Assembly (NCBI RefSeq): GCF_001899645.1
Contig: NZ_MKVV01000053.1
Coordinates: 16,849 to 80,848, forward strand
Direction: 5' to 3'
Source of the DNA: Pseudonocardia sp. 73-21
GTDB taxonomy: Bacteria > Actinomycetota > Actinomycetes > Mycobacteriales > Pseudonocardiaceae
Length of the DNA: 64,000 nucleotides
In this document: in pieces, positions 52,129-59,451 of the stretch
Position numbering within the stretch: the stretch's first letter is position 1
Layout of the letters: the number at the start of each line of letters is the position of its first letter
The notes under the pieces: model-generated
What the model was told of the DNA's origin: nothing
The model's database searches: none
What the model saw: only the letters and a program-made list of their open reading frames with translations
Program-made: the position numbers and the translations under genes

Positions 52129-53079
52129 ATGAGCTCACCCTCTCGGCCGTCCCCCGACCCCTATCCGGGGCTGGCCGGCCTGCCCGACGGACTCATGCGG
52201 GAGGTGGTCGACGCAGTGTGGTTCGAGTCGGGGCGAATGCGTGCGTCGTTGCACCGGCTGCGTCGCGTCCGCGCGTGTGACGTCGTCGTGCGGGTCGCGG
52301 GCTGCGGGTCGCTGTTCGTGGGTGGCGAGTGCCCGTGCCGCGACTTCGTACTCGACATGCTCGTCGAGGCCGACCGGTTCCTCGCGCGGCACGAGCCGTC
52401 CGGTCTGCGCAACCCGCCCGGGGCCGTGCGGGCCCACGTCCGCAGGCGTGCCCAGGAGTGGACGCGTCGCCGGCGGGCCGACGCGGGCGCCCAGGCCCGC
52501 ACCGACCGGCTCGACGCGAGCGAGCAGGGGCGCCGCCTGCCCGACGCGTACCACCGCGCCCTGCTGCGCAACCTCGCCGACGAAGCCGGATCACTGGCGT
52601 TGCTCGGTGACGAGCGGGGTCTGCTGCAGCGGCTCGCGGCGCTGGCCGCGAACCAGTTCGGCGGCGAAGTCGCGGACCACCTGGGTCGGGTGGTCGCGGC
52701 CTTGCCGCTGGTGGAGGAGGCCTGTCGGGCGGGTCGCCGCGTGCCGGCGCGGGACGGCTCCGGTCCGGTCACCTGGTGGGAGCGCTACATCGAGGAGCCG
52801 CTCGGGCGCCGCGACCGGATCGACACGCAGCCGCTGGACGAGCTCGACGACGTCGAATCCGCGATGCCGGACGGTGGATGCGACGAGCTCGTGCTGGGGA
52901 TCGTGGTGCGGGCGGTTTCGGGGCCTGGACGCTCGGGGGTGGCAGCCCGGTTGCATGGAGCGGTCGCCGAACTGGTGCGGCTGCAACTGATGTCTGCTGG
53001 TGCCGCCGGTCTGTTCACGGCTGATCCGGCCCGGGTGCGGGCGGCCGCGGAGCAGGCGTGGGTGCTGGCGTCGGCATGA
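52129..53079 (+). CDS. Sigma-like helical protein, second copy
   Basis: A 316-aa helical protein built like the product of the gene at 32738: a cluster of acidic/hydrophobic helices, then LRNPPGAVRAHVRRRAQEWT followed by RRRRADAGAQARTDRL, equivalent to the IRNLEGWL...RRRRG block of that protein. The basic helix recalls sigma region 2.4. An added CxC (ECPCRDF) is present near residue 67. No sigma region 4 is evident. Probably a paralogous regulator; fold assignment is moderate. Confidence 0.5.
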   Translation: MSSPSRPSPDPYPGLAGLPDGLMREVVDAVWFESGRMRASLHRLRRVRACDVVVRVAGCGSLFVGGECPCRDFVLDMLVEADRFLARHEPSGLRNPPGAVRAHVRRRAQEWTRRRRADAGAQARTDRLDASEQGRRLPDAYHRALLRNLADEAGSLALLGDERGLLQRLAALAANQFGGEVADHLGRVVAALPLVEEACRAGRRVPARDGSGPVTWWERYIEEPLGRRDRIDTQPLDELDDVESAMPDGGCDELVLGIVVRAVSGPGRSGVAARLHGAVAELVRLQLMSAGAAGLFTADPARVRAAAEQAWVLASA

Positions 53080-53163
53080 CTCGCGTCGGCGTAACACCGC
53101 GCCCGGATGTGACGACGAGCACAGGACGCTTCGTGTTTATCCACATCGGACCGAGGGATCGCC

Positions 53164-53487
53164 ATGTCGCTACCTCTGACCGTCGCGGGTCGGTCGCCCG
53201 TCGACCCGATCCGACTGCGCTGGGGCGGCGGCGGGGCCGTCGTCCTGGGTGTCCTTGCGATGTTCAACGGAGCCGGCGGGTTGGTCGTAGGGGCGCTGCT
53301 CGCACTGCTGGGCGTCGCCACCTGGGGCGTCACGGCCTTCGGGGCCACTCCATGGCCGGAGCTGAGCAGCCCGAAGAAGGTGGTAGCGGCCAGCGGTGCG
53401 GCGATCGGCCTTGCCTTCCTCTACCTGTTCTTCGCGATCTTCTTCCTCATCATATGGATCATCCGGATCGCCACCCAGTCCCGCTGA
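53164..53487 (+). CDS. Small membrane protein, 107 aa
   Basis: Two to three transmembrane helices: AVVLGVLAMFNGAGGLVVGA continuing to about residue 58 and a strongly hydrophobic C-terminal span (LAFLYLFFAIFFLIIWII). Short charged cytosolic tail. First gene of the plus-strand run leading to the CRISPR locus. No family recognised. Confidence 0.65.
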   Translation: MSLPLTVAGRSPVDPIRLRWGGGGAVVLGVLAMFNGAGGLVVGALLALLGVATWGVTAFGATPWPELSSPKKVVAASGAAIGLAFLYLFFAIFFLIIWIIRIATQSR

Positions 53488-53498
53488 TCGGAGCCGAG

Positions 53499-53630
53499 AT
53501 GCCCCACGTCGAGAACTACACCGTCGGGGTGCGCCCCATGGACTGGAGTGCGGCCATGGACCGCACGCTGATCGCCGCCTTCGACAGCCGCGCCGAGGCC
53601 GAGGAATCCATCCGCCGGGCCAGCCGCTAG
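53499..53630 (+). CDS. 43-aa small protein
   Basis: Starts at ATG 53499 behind GGAGCCGAG and ends 8 bp before the CHAT gene. The C-terminal half is a likely amphipathic helix (SRAEAEESIRRASR). The tight spacing on both sides supports translation. Unknown; could be a pro-peptide-like or regulatory partner of the adjacent CHAT protease. Confidence 0.5.
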   Translation: MPHVENYTVGVRPMDWSAAMDRTLIAAFDSRAEAEESIRRASR

Positions 53631-53638
53631 CAGGGCCG

Positions 53639-54934
53639 GTGGAGCTCGTCCTCCGCGCCGCCGACCACGGTACGACCTACCTGACGTGGCGTTGTCCCGA
53701 CGACCCCCGGGTCGCCGACTTCGCCGCGCTCGATCGCGACGATCTCGGTGCGGTCCTCGACGAGCTGCACGCGGCGCTGCCTGGGCGGCGTCCGGGTGAG
53801 GACGGCCGGGCCGCCGCCGAGCGGGCACTCGGCACGGGCGCGTTCGCCGACCCGGCACGAGAGGCCGTGCTGTCGACGGCGCTCTCGGCTGCCGTGCTGC
53901 CCGGGCGGCTGGCCCGCCGGCTGACCGCCGCTGATACCGCCGCCCATGTCCGGCTGCGGGTGATCCCCAGCCCGCGGCTGGCGCAGGTCCCGTGGGAGCT
54001 GCTGGTGCTGCCGGACGGTCGGCGGCTGGTGGAGGTCGCCGACGTGTGCCACGACCCGCCCGCGACCCTGTTCGCGGGCCGTGGACGTTCGCCGGGGCGC
54101 TGGGCCGATGTTGCGCACCAGCCCGTGGTGTACCTGCTCGAGCCGCGCCCACCCGAGCCACGCTACCGCCCGGTGCTCGACGAACGAGCCGATCCGGCGG
54201 GCGTGGCTGCGCTCGCGCGATGGTGCGACCAGCGCGTCGTCGACGGACGACTGCGTGCCGACGACCGGCCGGACGCACTGCACGGCGCGACCGGGCGAGC
54301 GGCCCTGGGTCGTCGACTGCGCGAGCATCCCGCGTCGCGGCTGGTCTACTTCGGCCACGCCGGGGCGGCCGACGACGAACCGGGTTCGGCCGCGCTGTAT
54401 CTCGCCGACTCGTCCGCGGTCTACGGGCTGGCCCGCGCGATCGGCAACCACCGCCCGTTCACGGCGCTGGACCTGCTGCACGGCACCGCGACCGCCGGCG
54501 CAGCGGAGTCCGGGTGGCCGGTCGACACCCGGGCGGCCGGACATCGCATCTGGCCGATGCCGCAGCGGGTGGCGATCATCGGGTGCAGCAGCGGCGGGGA
54601 CCACCGCTTCGCCGAGCCGTTCGGCCTCGTGCTCGCCTGCCTCGACGCCGGCGCCGAGCTCGTCACCGCCACCCGGTGGTCACTGCCGTCCTTCGAGGCG
54701 TTCCGGCTCGTGCGACCGGAACTGGCCGCGACGGCGCAGCGACCGACGGCCGGGCTGATGCAGGCGGTCGACCGCTGCCACGACCACGACGACCCGGTCG
54801 GCGCGCTGGGGGACTGGCAGCGGGAGCGACTCGCGGCCTGGCAGGCGGGCGGGGACGTCGTCGACACACCGCTGCTGTGGGCCGCGTTGGGCACGCACGT
54901 CGCACCCTCCCGTGCTCTGGCGGTGGCACCGTGA
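53639..54934 (+). CDS. CHAT-domain cysteine protease
   Basis: A 431-aa stand-alone CHAT protein. The family motif PWELLVLP is near residue 118; the catalytic His is in LVYFGHAGAA (H240) and the catalytic Cys in VAIIGCSSGGD (C316). The 100-residue N-terminus has no repeats; the TPR part is encoded separately by the next gene (GTGA overlap), so the pair equals a split TPR-CHAT. CHAT proteases act as caspase-like executioners in several anti-phage systems. The same-strand order CHAT, TPR, CARF-like, Cas6, CRISPR suggests a CRISPR-linked role; that is inference. Confidence 0.85.
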   Translation: MELVLRAADHGTTYLTWRCPDDPRVADFAALDRDDLGAVLDELHAALPGRRPGEDGRAAAERALGTGAFADPAREAVLSTALSAAVLPGRLARRLTAADTAAHVRLRVIPSPRLAQVPWELLVLPDGRRLVEVADVCHDPPATLFAGRGRSPGRWADVAHQPVVYLLEPRPPEPRYRPVLDERADPAGVAALARWCDQRVVDGRLRADDRPDALHGATGRAALGRRLREHPASRLVYFGHAGAADDEPGSAALYLADSSAVYGLARAIGNHRPFTALDLLHGTATAGAAESGWPVDTRAAGHRIWPMPQRVAIIGCSSGGDHRFAEPFGLVLACLDAGAELVTATRWSLPSFEAFRLVRPELAATAQRPTAGLMQAVDRCHDHDDPVGALGDWQRERLAAWQAGGDVVDTPLLWAALGTHVAPSRALAVAP

Positions 54935-56709
54935 CCGATCCTGAGATCTCCCGGCTGACTTGGGAGCGCCTCGAGGCCGAGCTGGCCGGCGACCCGCTCC
55001 GGACCGCGCGCCTCGACATGATGATCGGCATGCGCCACCGGGAGTCCGGCGATTTCGACGCGGCCGAGAGCGCCTTCTCCGACGCCCTGCGCACCTTCCA
55101 CGAACACGAGCTGCCCTACGAGTCCGCAATGGCCGCGGTCTTCCTGGCCGACGTCTACTTCGTCACCGACCGCCTGGCCGAGGCCGAACTGGCCTACGAC
55201 ACCGCGCACGGCACGTTCGAATGGCTGGGGGCGGCGGCCGAGGCCGCCGGTAGCCTGCTGGGCACCGGCAAGGTGCGGGTGGCCGGGCAGCGCTGGGTTG
55301 ACGCCGAGACCTCCCTGTTGGCCGCCCGGGCGTACTTCGCCGCCGCGCGGATGGACGCCGAGCTGGCCGACTGCGACCTGCACCTCGGCCGGGTGTTCTG
55401 GGAGACCGAACGGCTCGACGCCGCCGAGCGGGCCTACACCGGCGCGAGGGCCACATTCGTGCTGTTGGGCGCCCGGGACGAGGTGGCTGACTGTGACAAC
55501 ATGCTGGGCAACATCTACGACAACACCGGTCGTTACCAGCTGGCCGAGCGGTCCTACGTCGATGCGCTGGTGGCGTTCGACCGTCTGGGCCGGTCGGGTA
55601 ACGCCGCGCGCTGCCGGTTCAACCTGGCCGACCTGTGCGACGTCACCGGCCGGTTCGATGAGGCCGAGGTCCATCTCGTGCGCGCGCGCGACGCCTTCCA
55701 CGACGGCGAAGAACCCGCCGAGGCGGCTCGCTGCGACCTGGCACTGGGCAACCTGCGGTTGCGAGCCGGTCGTCTTCCGGAGGCGGCGGAGGCGCTGGGG
55801 GTCGCACGGGAAGCGCTGTCCGGGCTCGACGAGGACCGCGACGTCGCCGGGTGCGACCTGAGCCTCGGAGTCGTGCACCGCGCCGCCGGTCGCGCCGTCG
55901 CCGCGCAGCAGGCCCTGCAGCATGCGCGGTCGGAGTTCGCCCGTCTGGGGCATCCGCGGGAGGTCGCGCACTGCGAGGTGAACCTCGCTGCCCTGCACGC
56001 CGACGAGCGACGCCTGGGCGAGGCCGAGGAGCTCTTCACGCTCGCCCGCGACCGCTACCGCGAACTGGGCCTGGAACCGCAGGCCGCCGACTGCGAGATG
56101 AACCTCGCGAACGTCTACGCCGACTCCGGGCGCCACGAGCGCGCTGAGCGCAGCTACACGACCGCGCGCGAGCTGTTCCAGCGCAGCGGCCTCGTCGCCG
56201 AGACCGCGCGGTGCGACATCAACCGCTCGCTCGCGCGCCTGCAGGCCGCCCCCGCCGCTGCGGGCCACGAAGCCGTCGCTGCTGCGCTGGACGACATCCT
56301 GCCGGCCGTCCTTGCGCTGGACGCCGTTCGGTTTCGTTTCCCCCGCACGGCCGAGCGCGCTGCGTGGGCGGCGAGCATCGCGCTCGGCACGGAAAAGGCG
56401 TTCGAGCTCGCGGCGCGGCTCGGGGAGGCCGCGCTGGTCGCCGAGCTGGTCGAGGCCAGCATCGCCGCCGGCGTCCACGCTCTCCCGACCGCACCGACGC
56501 TCCCGGCTGCGCGCCCGCGTCCGCTGCTCGGCGGCCCACAGATCCTCGACTCGGGTGCGGGGCGGCTGCTGCCCGGCGCGGCACGGCCCATCGCCCCGGC
56601 GCCCCGGCTGCGCATGCCTGACGGGCGGATCGCGCTCGCCCGCTACGTCGAACTGGCCCAACTGCGGTACGGGGCGACGAGCCGCGCCGAGGCAGTTGTG
56701 GACGTGTAG
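54931..56709 (+). CDS. TPR protein paired with the CHAT protease
   Basis: A 592-aa protein with about ten 40-residue TPR units from residue 25 to 430, each of the form A-x-C-x-x-x-LG...GR...AE..Y..A...F. Eight consecutive units carry Cys at the third position (ADCD, ADCD, ARCR, ARCD, AGCD, AHCE, ADCE, ARCD). The last 160 residues are helical plus a Pro-rich stretch and an RLRMPDGRIALARY tail. Overlaps the CHAT stop by 4 bp. Likely binds and controls the protease, as TPR parts do in fused TPR-CHAT proteins. Confidence 0.85.
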   Translation: MTDPEISRLTWERLEAELAGDPLRTARLDMMIGMRHRESGDFDAAESAFSDALRTFHEHELPYESAMAAVFLADVYFVTDRLAEAELAYDTAHGTFEWLGAAAEAAGSLLGTGKVRVAGQRWVDAETSLLAARAYFAAARMDAELADCDLHLGRVFWETERLDAAERAYTGARATFVLLGARDEVADCDNMLGNIYDNTGRYQLAERSYVDALVAFDRLGRSGNAARCRFNLADLCDVTGRFDEAEVHLVRARDAFHDGEEPAEAARCDLALGNLRLRAGRLPEAAEALGVAREALSGLDEDRDVAGCDLSLGVVHRAAGRAVAAQQALQHARSEFARLGHPREVAHCEVNLAALHADERRLGEAEELFTLARDRYRELGLEPQAADCEMNLANVYADSGRHERAERSYTTARELFQRSGLVAETARCDINRSLARLQAAPAAAGHEAVAAALDDILPAVLALDAVRFRFPRTAERAAWAASIALGTEKAFELAARLGEAALVAELVEASIAAGVHALPTAPTLPAARPRPLLGGPQILDSGAGRLLPGAARPIAPAPRLRMPDGRIALARYVELAQLRYGATSRAEAVVDV

Positions 56710-56786
56710 CCGGTCCCGGGCTGTCCGTCAGTGTGCGGTGTGGAACCGACTACTGACCCCCCGGCCGTCACGTTGGCGGCGTTCTC

Positions 56787-57020
56787 GTGCTGACGAGGGG
56801 CGACGGAGCGGATCCGCTGACCGCGTCGGAACGCGCACGGTTGCTGGCGATGCTGGTGGCAGGCCTGCACACCCGGCGTGCCCCGACCGGTGCGGCTGTG
56901 GCCCTGCGCCGCCAGATCGTGGCATGGTCGCGAGCGGGGGTAACGACGTGTCCCGACGCAGCGACGAGTGTCCGGTGGAGCGATGAGGACGATGGACACC
57001 GGTGCGGCGGAAGCGGCTGA
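56787..57020 (+). CDS. Possible 77-aa protein
   Basis: GTG-initiated ORF with a helical core (ASERARLLAMLVAGLHTRR). Its 3' end overlaps the CARF-like gene by 38 bp in another frame. Codon bias is acceptable over the first 50 residues. May be a small partner of the CARF-like membrane protein or a spurious frame. The gap 56710-56786 shows nothing clear. Confidence 0.35.
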   Translation: MLTRGDGADPLTASERARLLAMLVAGLHTRRAPTGAAVALRRQIVAWSRAGVTTCPDAATSVRWSDEDDGHRCGGSG

Positions 57021-57798
57021 GGCGTCGACAGCGCTGGCCCGGCTCACCTCGCGGCTGCGGCCGGCCCGTGAGCTCGCCGAGGGCGCGACCCGCTACCTGA
57101 ACACGCTGTTGATCGGTGTCCTGCTGGCCCCGGTCGCTCCCGATGTCGCCGTGGACCTTTTCGGCGCGACGCTCCCGTCGTGGCGCAACCCGCTGCTGCG
57201 CCTGCTCGCCGTTCTCGCGGTGTTCGCCCTGTGCCTGTCGGCCTACCGATGGCGGTTGCACGCGGCTCGTCGTCGCGCACGGCGTCGTGGATACCGGCTC
57301 GCCGGCGTCGAGTCACGTGAGGTCGTCGTGTTGCCGATCGGTTTCCGCACCCGGTACGACGCACGCGGGCGCCGGACCGGGTCGATGAGCGTGGCGAACT
57401 GGTTGCTCGACGCCGCACGCCCGTCCGTCGTCATCGGCGTGACCAACCCGCAGATTCCCGCCCAGCAGGTGGAGCAGTTGCGCGCGGAGCTGGCCGTCGA
57501 CGGGATCGCGTTCGAGACCGTGTGTCTCAGTGCGGTGCACGATCCGGAGGTCGCCGTACGTGATGCGGAGGAGATGCTGGTCGGACAGTTGCAACTGCGA
57601 GGTCTGGCCGAGCGGTCGTGCTACGTCGACACCACGGGTGGCACAGTGGCGCTGTCGATGGCGATGTTGCGAGTCGCGGCGTTGATCGGGGCGCAGTGCA
57701 CTTACGTCTCGTCGCGGTTCGAGAACAATCAGCCGGTGCCCGGCACCCAGGTCGGTCACGCATTCGATCCCCGGACCCTGCTCGGAGTGGCGACGTGA
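56983..57798 (+). CDS. Membrane-anchored CARF-like protein
   Basis: A 271-aa protein. Two transmembrane helices (about residues 34-55 and 67-85, LLRLLAVLAVFALCLSAYRW) are followed by a basic stop-transfer and a Rossmann-like cytosolic domain: VVVLPIGFR, PSVVIGVTNPQ, and the motif CYVDTTGGTVALSMAML, matching the D-x-TGGT signature of CARF domains (Csm6/Csx1/Cam1 type). CARF domains sense cyclic oligoadenylate made by Cas10 during type III immunity; a membrane CARF would disturb the membrane or signal to it. ATG 56983 follows GGTGGAG. Cas6 starts 13 bp downstream. CARF assignment is from motif only. Confidence 0.65.
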   Translation: MRTMDTGAAEAAEASTALARLTSRLRPARELAEGATRYLNTLLIGVLLAPVAPDVAVDLFGATLPSWRNPLLRLLAVLAVFALCLSAYRWRLHAARRRARRRGYRLAGVESREVVVLPIGFRTRYDARGRRTGSMSVANWLLDAARPSVVIGVTNPQIPAQQVEQLRAELAVDGIAFETVCLSAVHDPEVAVRDAEEMLVGQLQLRGLAERSCYVDTTGGTVALSMAMLRVAALIGAQCTYVSSRFENNQPVPGTQVGHAFDPRTLLGVAT

Positions 57799-57811
57799 AG
57801 GGAATGCCTGC

Positions 57812-58492
57812 GTGCCAGCCCTCATCGACCTGACCCTCGACACCACCGTCACCCCGGTACTGCATCCGGCCCGCATCCATGGCGCGGCCTGCACACTGCT
57901 GCGCACCCACGAGGGCGGGCGCCTGTTCTCGGCGGCGCCGCCGCGGCCCGAAGGGCGGCGCGCGCGGTGGCGGCTGGGCTGGCTGGCCGCTCAGCCGCCG
58001 ACGCTCGCGCCGGGCCATGTGACCTTCGGTGACACCGAGCACGCGGTACTTGATCGCCGCGTTGTCCCGATCAGTCACCTGGAGCTCAGCAACACTCCGC
58101 CACGCCGACACGCCGCTGTGCAGGTCATCAGCCCGATGTACTTCTCCCGCAACGGCCGCGACCATCCGCTCCCCGACCCGGTGCTCGCCATGCAGTCGCT
58201 GATCCGCCGCTGGGACGGCACGGCCCCGCGCGGGCTGTCGGTCCCGGCCGACGCCGCGCGCTCGCTGATCGACGTGGTGTGGTTGGCCGGGATGGACGGG
58301 CGAACCGTCGCGGGGCAGGTCGGGGCGCGGACGTTCCAGATCGGGTTCGTCGGCGATGTCGAGTTCGCCCTCACCCGCCGAGCCACCAACGCCGACGCCA
58401 CTCTCTTTGCGGCGCTGCTTGCCTTCGCTGAATTGGCCGGGCTCGGGGCTCAGACCGGCCACGGCTTCGGCTCGGTGGCACTGCGTCCATGA
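57812..58492 (+). CDS. cas6: CRISPR-associated endoribonuclease Cas6
   Basis: A 226-aa Cas6, the RAMP nuclease that cuts pre-crRNA within repeats. Diagnostic parts: VQVISPMYFSRNGRDHPLPDP followed by SLIRRWDG (the sPtxf...PdP..l..sl..rWn block of Cas6), and the C-terminal glycine-rich loop LAGLGAQTGHGFGSV. GTG 57812 follows GAAGGGA. It directly precedes the CRISPR leader and is the only processing enzyme in the locus; the repeat hairpin and 8-nt handle fit Cas6 cleavage. The N-terminal catalytic His cannot be assigned with certainty (H23 and H37-region candidates). Confidence 0.85.
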   Translation: MPALIDLTLDTTVTPVLHPARIHGAACTLLRTHEGGRLFSAAPPRPEGRRARWRLGWLAAQPPTLAPGHVTFGDTEHAVLDRRVVPISHLELSNTPPRRHAAVQVISPMYFSRNGRDHPLPDPVLAMQSLIRRWDGTAPRGLSVPADAARSLIDVVWLAGMDGRTVAGQVGARTFQIGFVGDVEFALTRRATNADATLFAALLAFAELAGLGAQTGHGFGSVALRP

Positions 58493-58679
58493 TCGCTGCT
58501 CGAACAGATCGACTTCGGTGAGCCCGAAAATCCATGATCGCTCGCAGGCGCGTTCGCGCTGGTCAGCGGGTCGCCGAGGCCGTTCAGGCAACCACAGTTG
58601 ATCACTATAGATCAACTCCACGGGGTTGCTCGCAACGATCTCCATCGGCCCTGGTCAGAGGCCTCGCCGAGAGGGTAGG
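58493..58679 (+). promoter_or_regulatory. CRISPR leader
   Basis: 187 bp between cas6 and the first repeat with no coding frame of note. It is judged the leader because the first repeats are identical while the last two at the opposite end are degenerate. A perfect 22-bp palindrome (58596-58617: arms AGTTGATC and GATCAACT, centre ACTATA) lies 63 bp before the first repeat and stands out as an AT-rich island; it may hold the array promoter (TATAGA) or an IHF-like/adaptation anchor. Confidence 0.6.
58596..58617. promoter_or_regulatory. 22-bp palindrome in the CRISPR leader
   Basis: Perfect 8-bp arms around ACTATA. The TATAGA inside could serve as a -10 element. Candidate site for a regulator or for leader recognition by the Cas1-Cas2 integrase. 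Confidence 0.5.
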
Positions 58680-59356
58680 GTCGCTATCGGTAGCCCGACG
58701 AACAGGGCATAGAAACGGCATCGACGATCAGTGTCTCCGAAACGGAGAGCGTCGCTATCGGTAGCCCGACGAACAGGGCATAGAAACCGGAAGTAGTCGG
58801 CCAGACCGCTGAAGTGCTCGGTCGCTATCGGTAGCCCGACGAACAGGGCATAGAAACGTGGCCTAGTGGAAGAGGTTCATCACCGCAGTGGTCGCTATCG
58901 GTAGCCCGACGAACAGGGCATAGAAACCTTGTCGAGCGTCGGGCTGATGGGTCGAGCTGTCGCTATCGGTAGCCCGACGAACAGGGCATAGAAACACAGC
59001 ACCAGCACGGTTGCGATTGCCAGAACTGCGTCGCTATCGGTAGCCCGACGAACAGGGCATAGAAACTCACTCGTCGTAGACGTAGATGTACGAGCCCTGA
59101 AGCGTCGCTATCGGTAGCCCGACGAACAGGGCATAGAAACGTGATCGTGCGCAGCGTGCCCATGTCCGCAGACACGTCGCTATCGGTAGCCCGACGAACA
59201 GGGCATAGAAACACTTGAGGCGGCGGAAACCGCTAGAAGCTCAGCCGAGCGAGTCGCTATCGGTAGCCCATAAACAGGGCATAGAAGCGTTGTCGACCTT
59301 CGGGGTCAGCGGCGCGCTGGTCGTTATCGGTAGCTCGATGAACAGCGCATAGAGCC
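58680..59356 (+). CRISPR. CRISPR array, 10 repeats and 9 spacers
   Basis: Repeats start at 58680, 58751, 58821, 58891, 58959, 59030, 59104, 59176, 59253 and 59320. The first eight are identical 37-mers beginning GTCGCTATCGGTAGCCCGAC and ending CATAGAAAC. Spacers are 34, 33, 33, 31, 34, 37, 35, 40 and 31 nt. Within each repeat GCCC and GGGC pair around an 8-nt loop, leaving a 3' ATAGAAAC: exactly the 8-nt handle expected from Cas6 cutting at a stem base, as in type III systems. Repeat 9 has a 1-nt shorter loop but keeps the stem; repeat 10 has several changes and loses it, marking the trailer end next to RT-cas1. Confidence 0.97.
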
Positions 59357-59382
59357 TTTCACCGGCAGACCAGAGCAGCGAG

Positions 59383-59397
59383 GTGACATTACGTCAC
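59383..59397. promoter_or_regulatory. Palindrome upstream of RT-cas1
   Basis: GTGAC-ATTAC-GTCAC, nested within an AGGTGA...TCACCT pair, 55 nt before the preferred GTG start of RT-cas1. Candidate operator or promoter element for the adaptation genes. Confidence 0.4.
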
Positions 59398-59451
59398 AAT
59401 CACCTAGCGTGGCGCAGATGGAGCGAGCGGTATTTGAGAGAAGGTGGAAAT

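Noticed and set aside
58928-58958. Spacer 4 as self-targeting of the GT4 gene (near 5684)
   Set aside because: Only a short stretch around GTCGAGCGTCGG is shared; the rest differs, as expected by chance in GC-rich DNA.
59383-59451. Upstream extension of RT-Cas1 to GTG 59383
   Set aside because: That start lies in a palindrome and lacks a ribosome-binding site, whereas GTG 59452 has one; kept only as an alternative.
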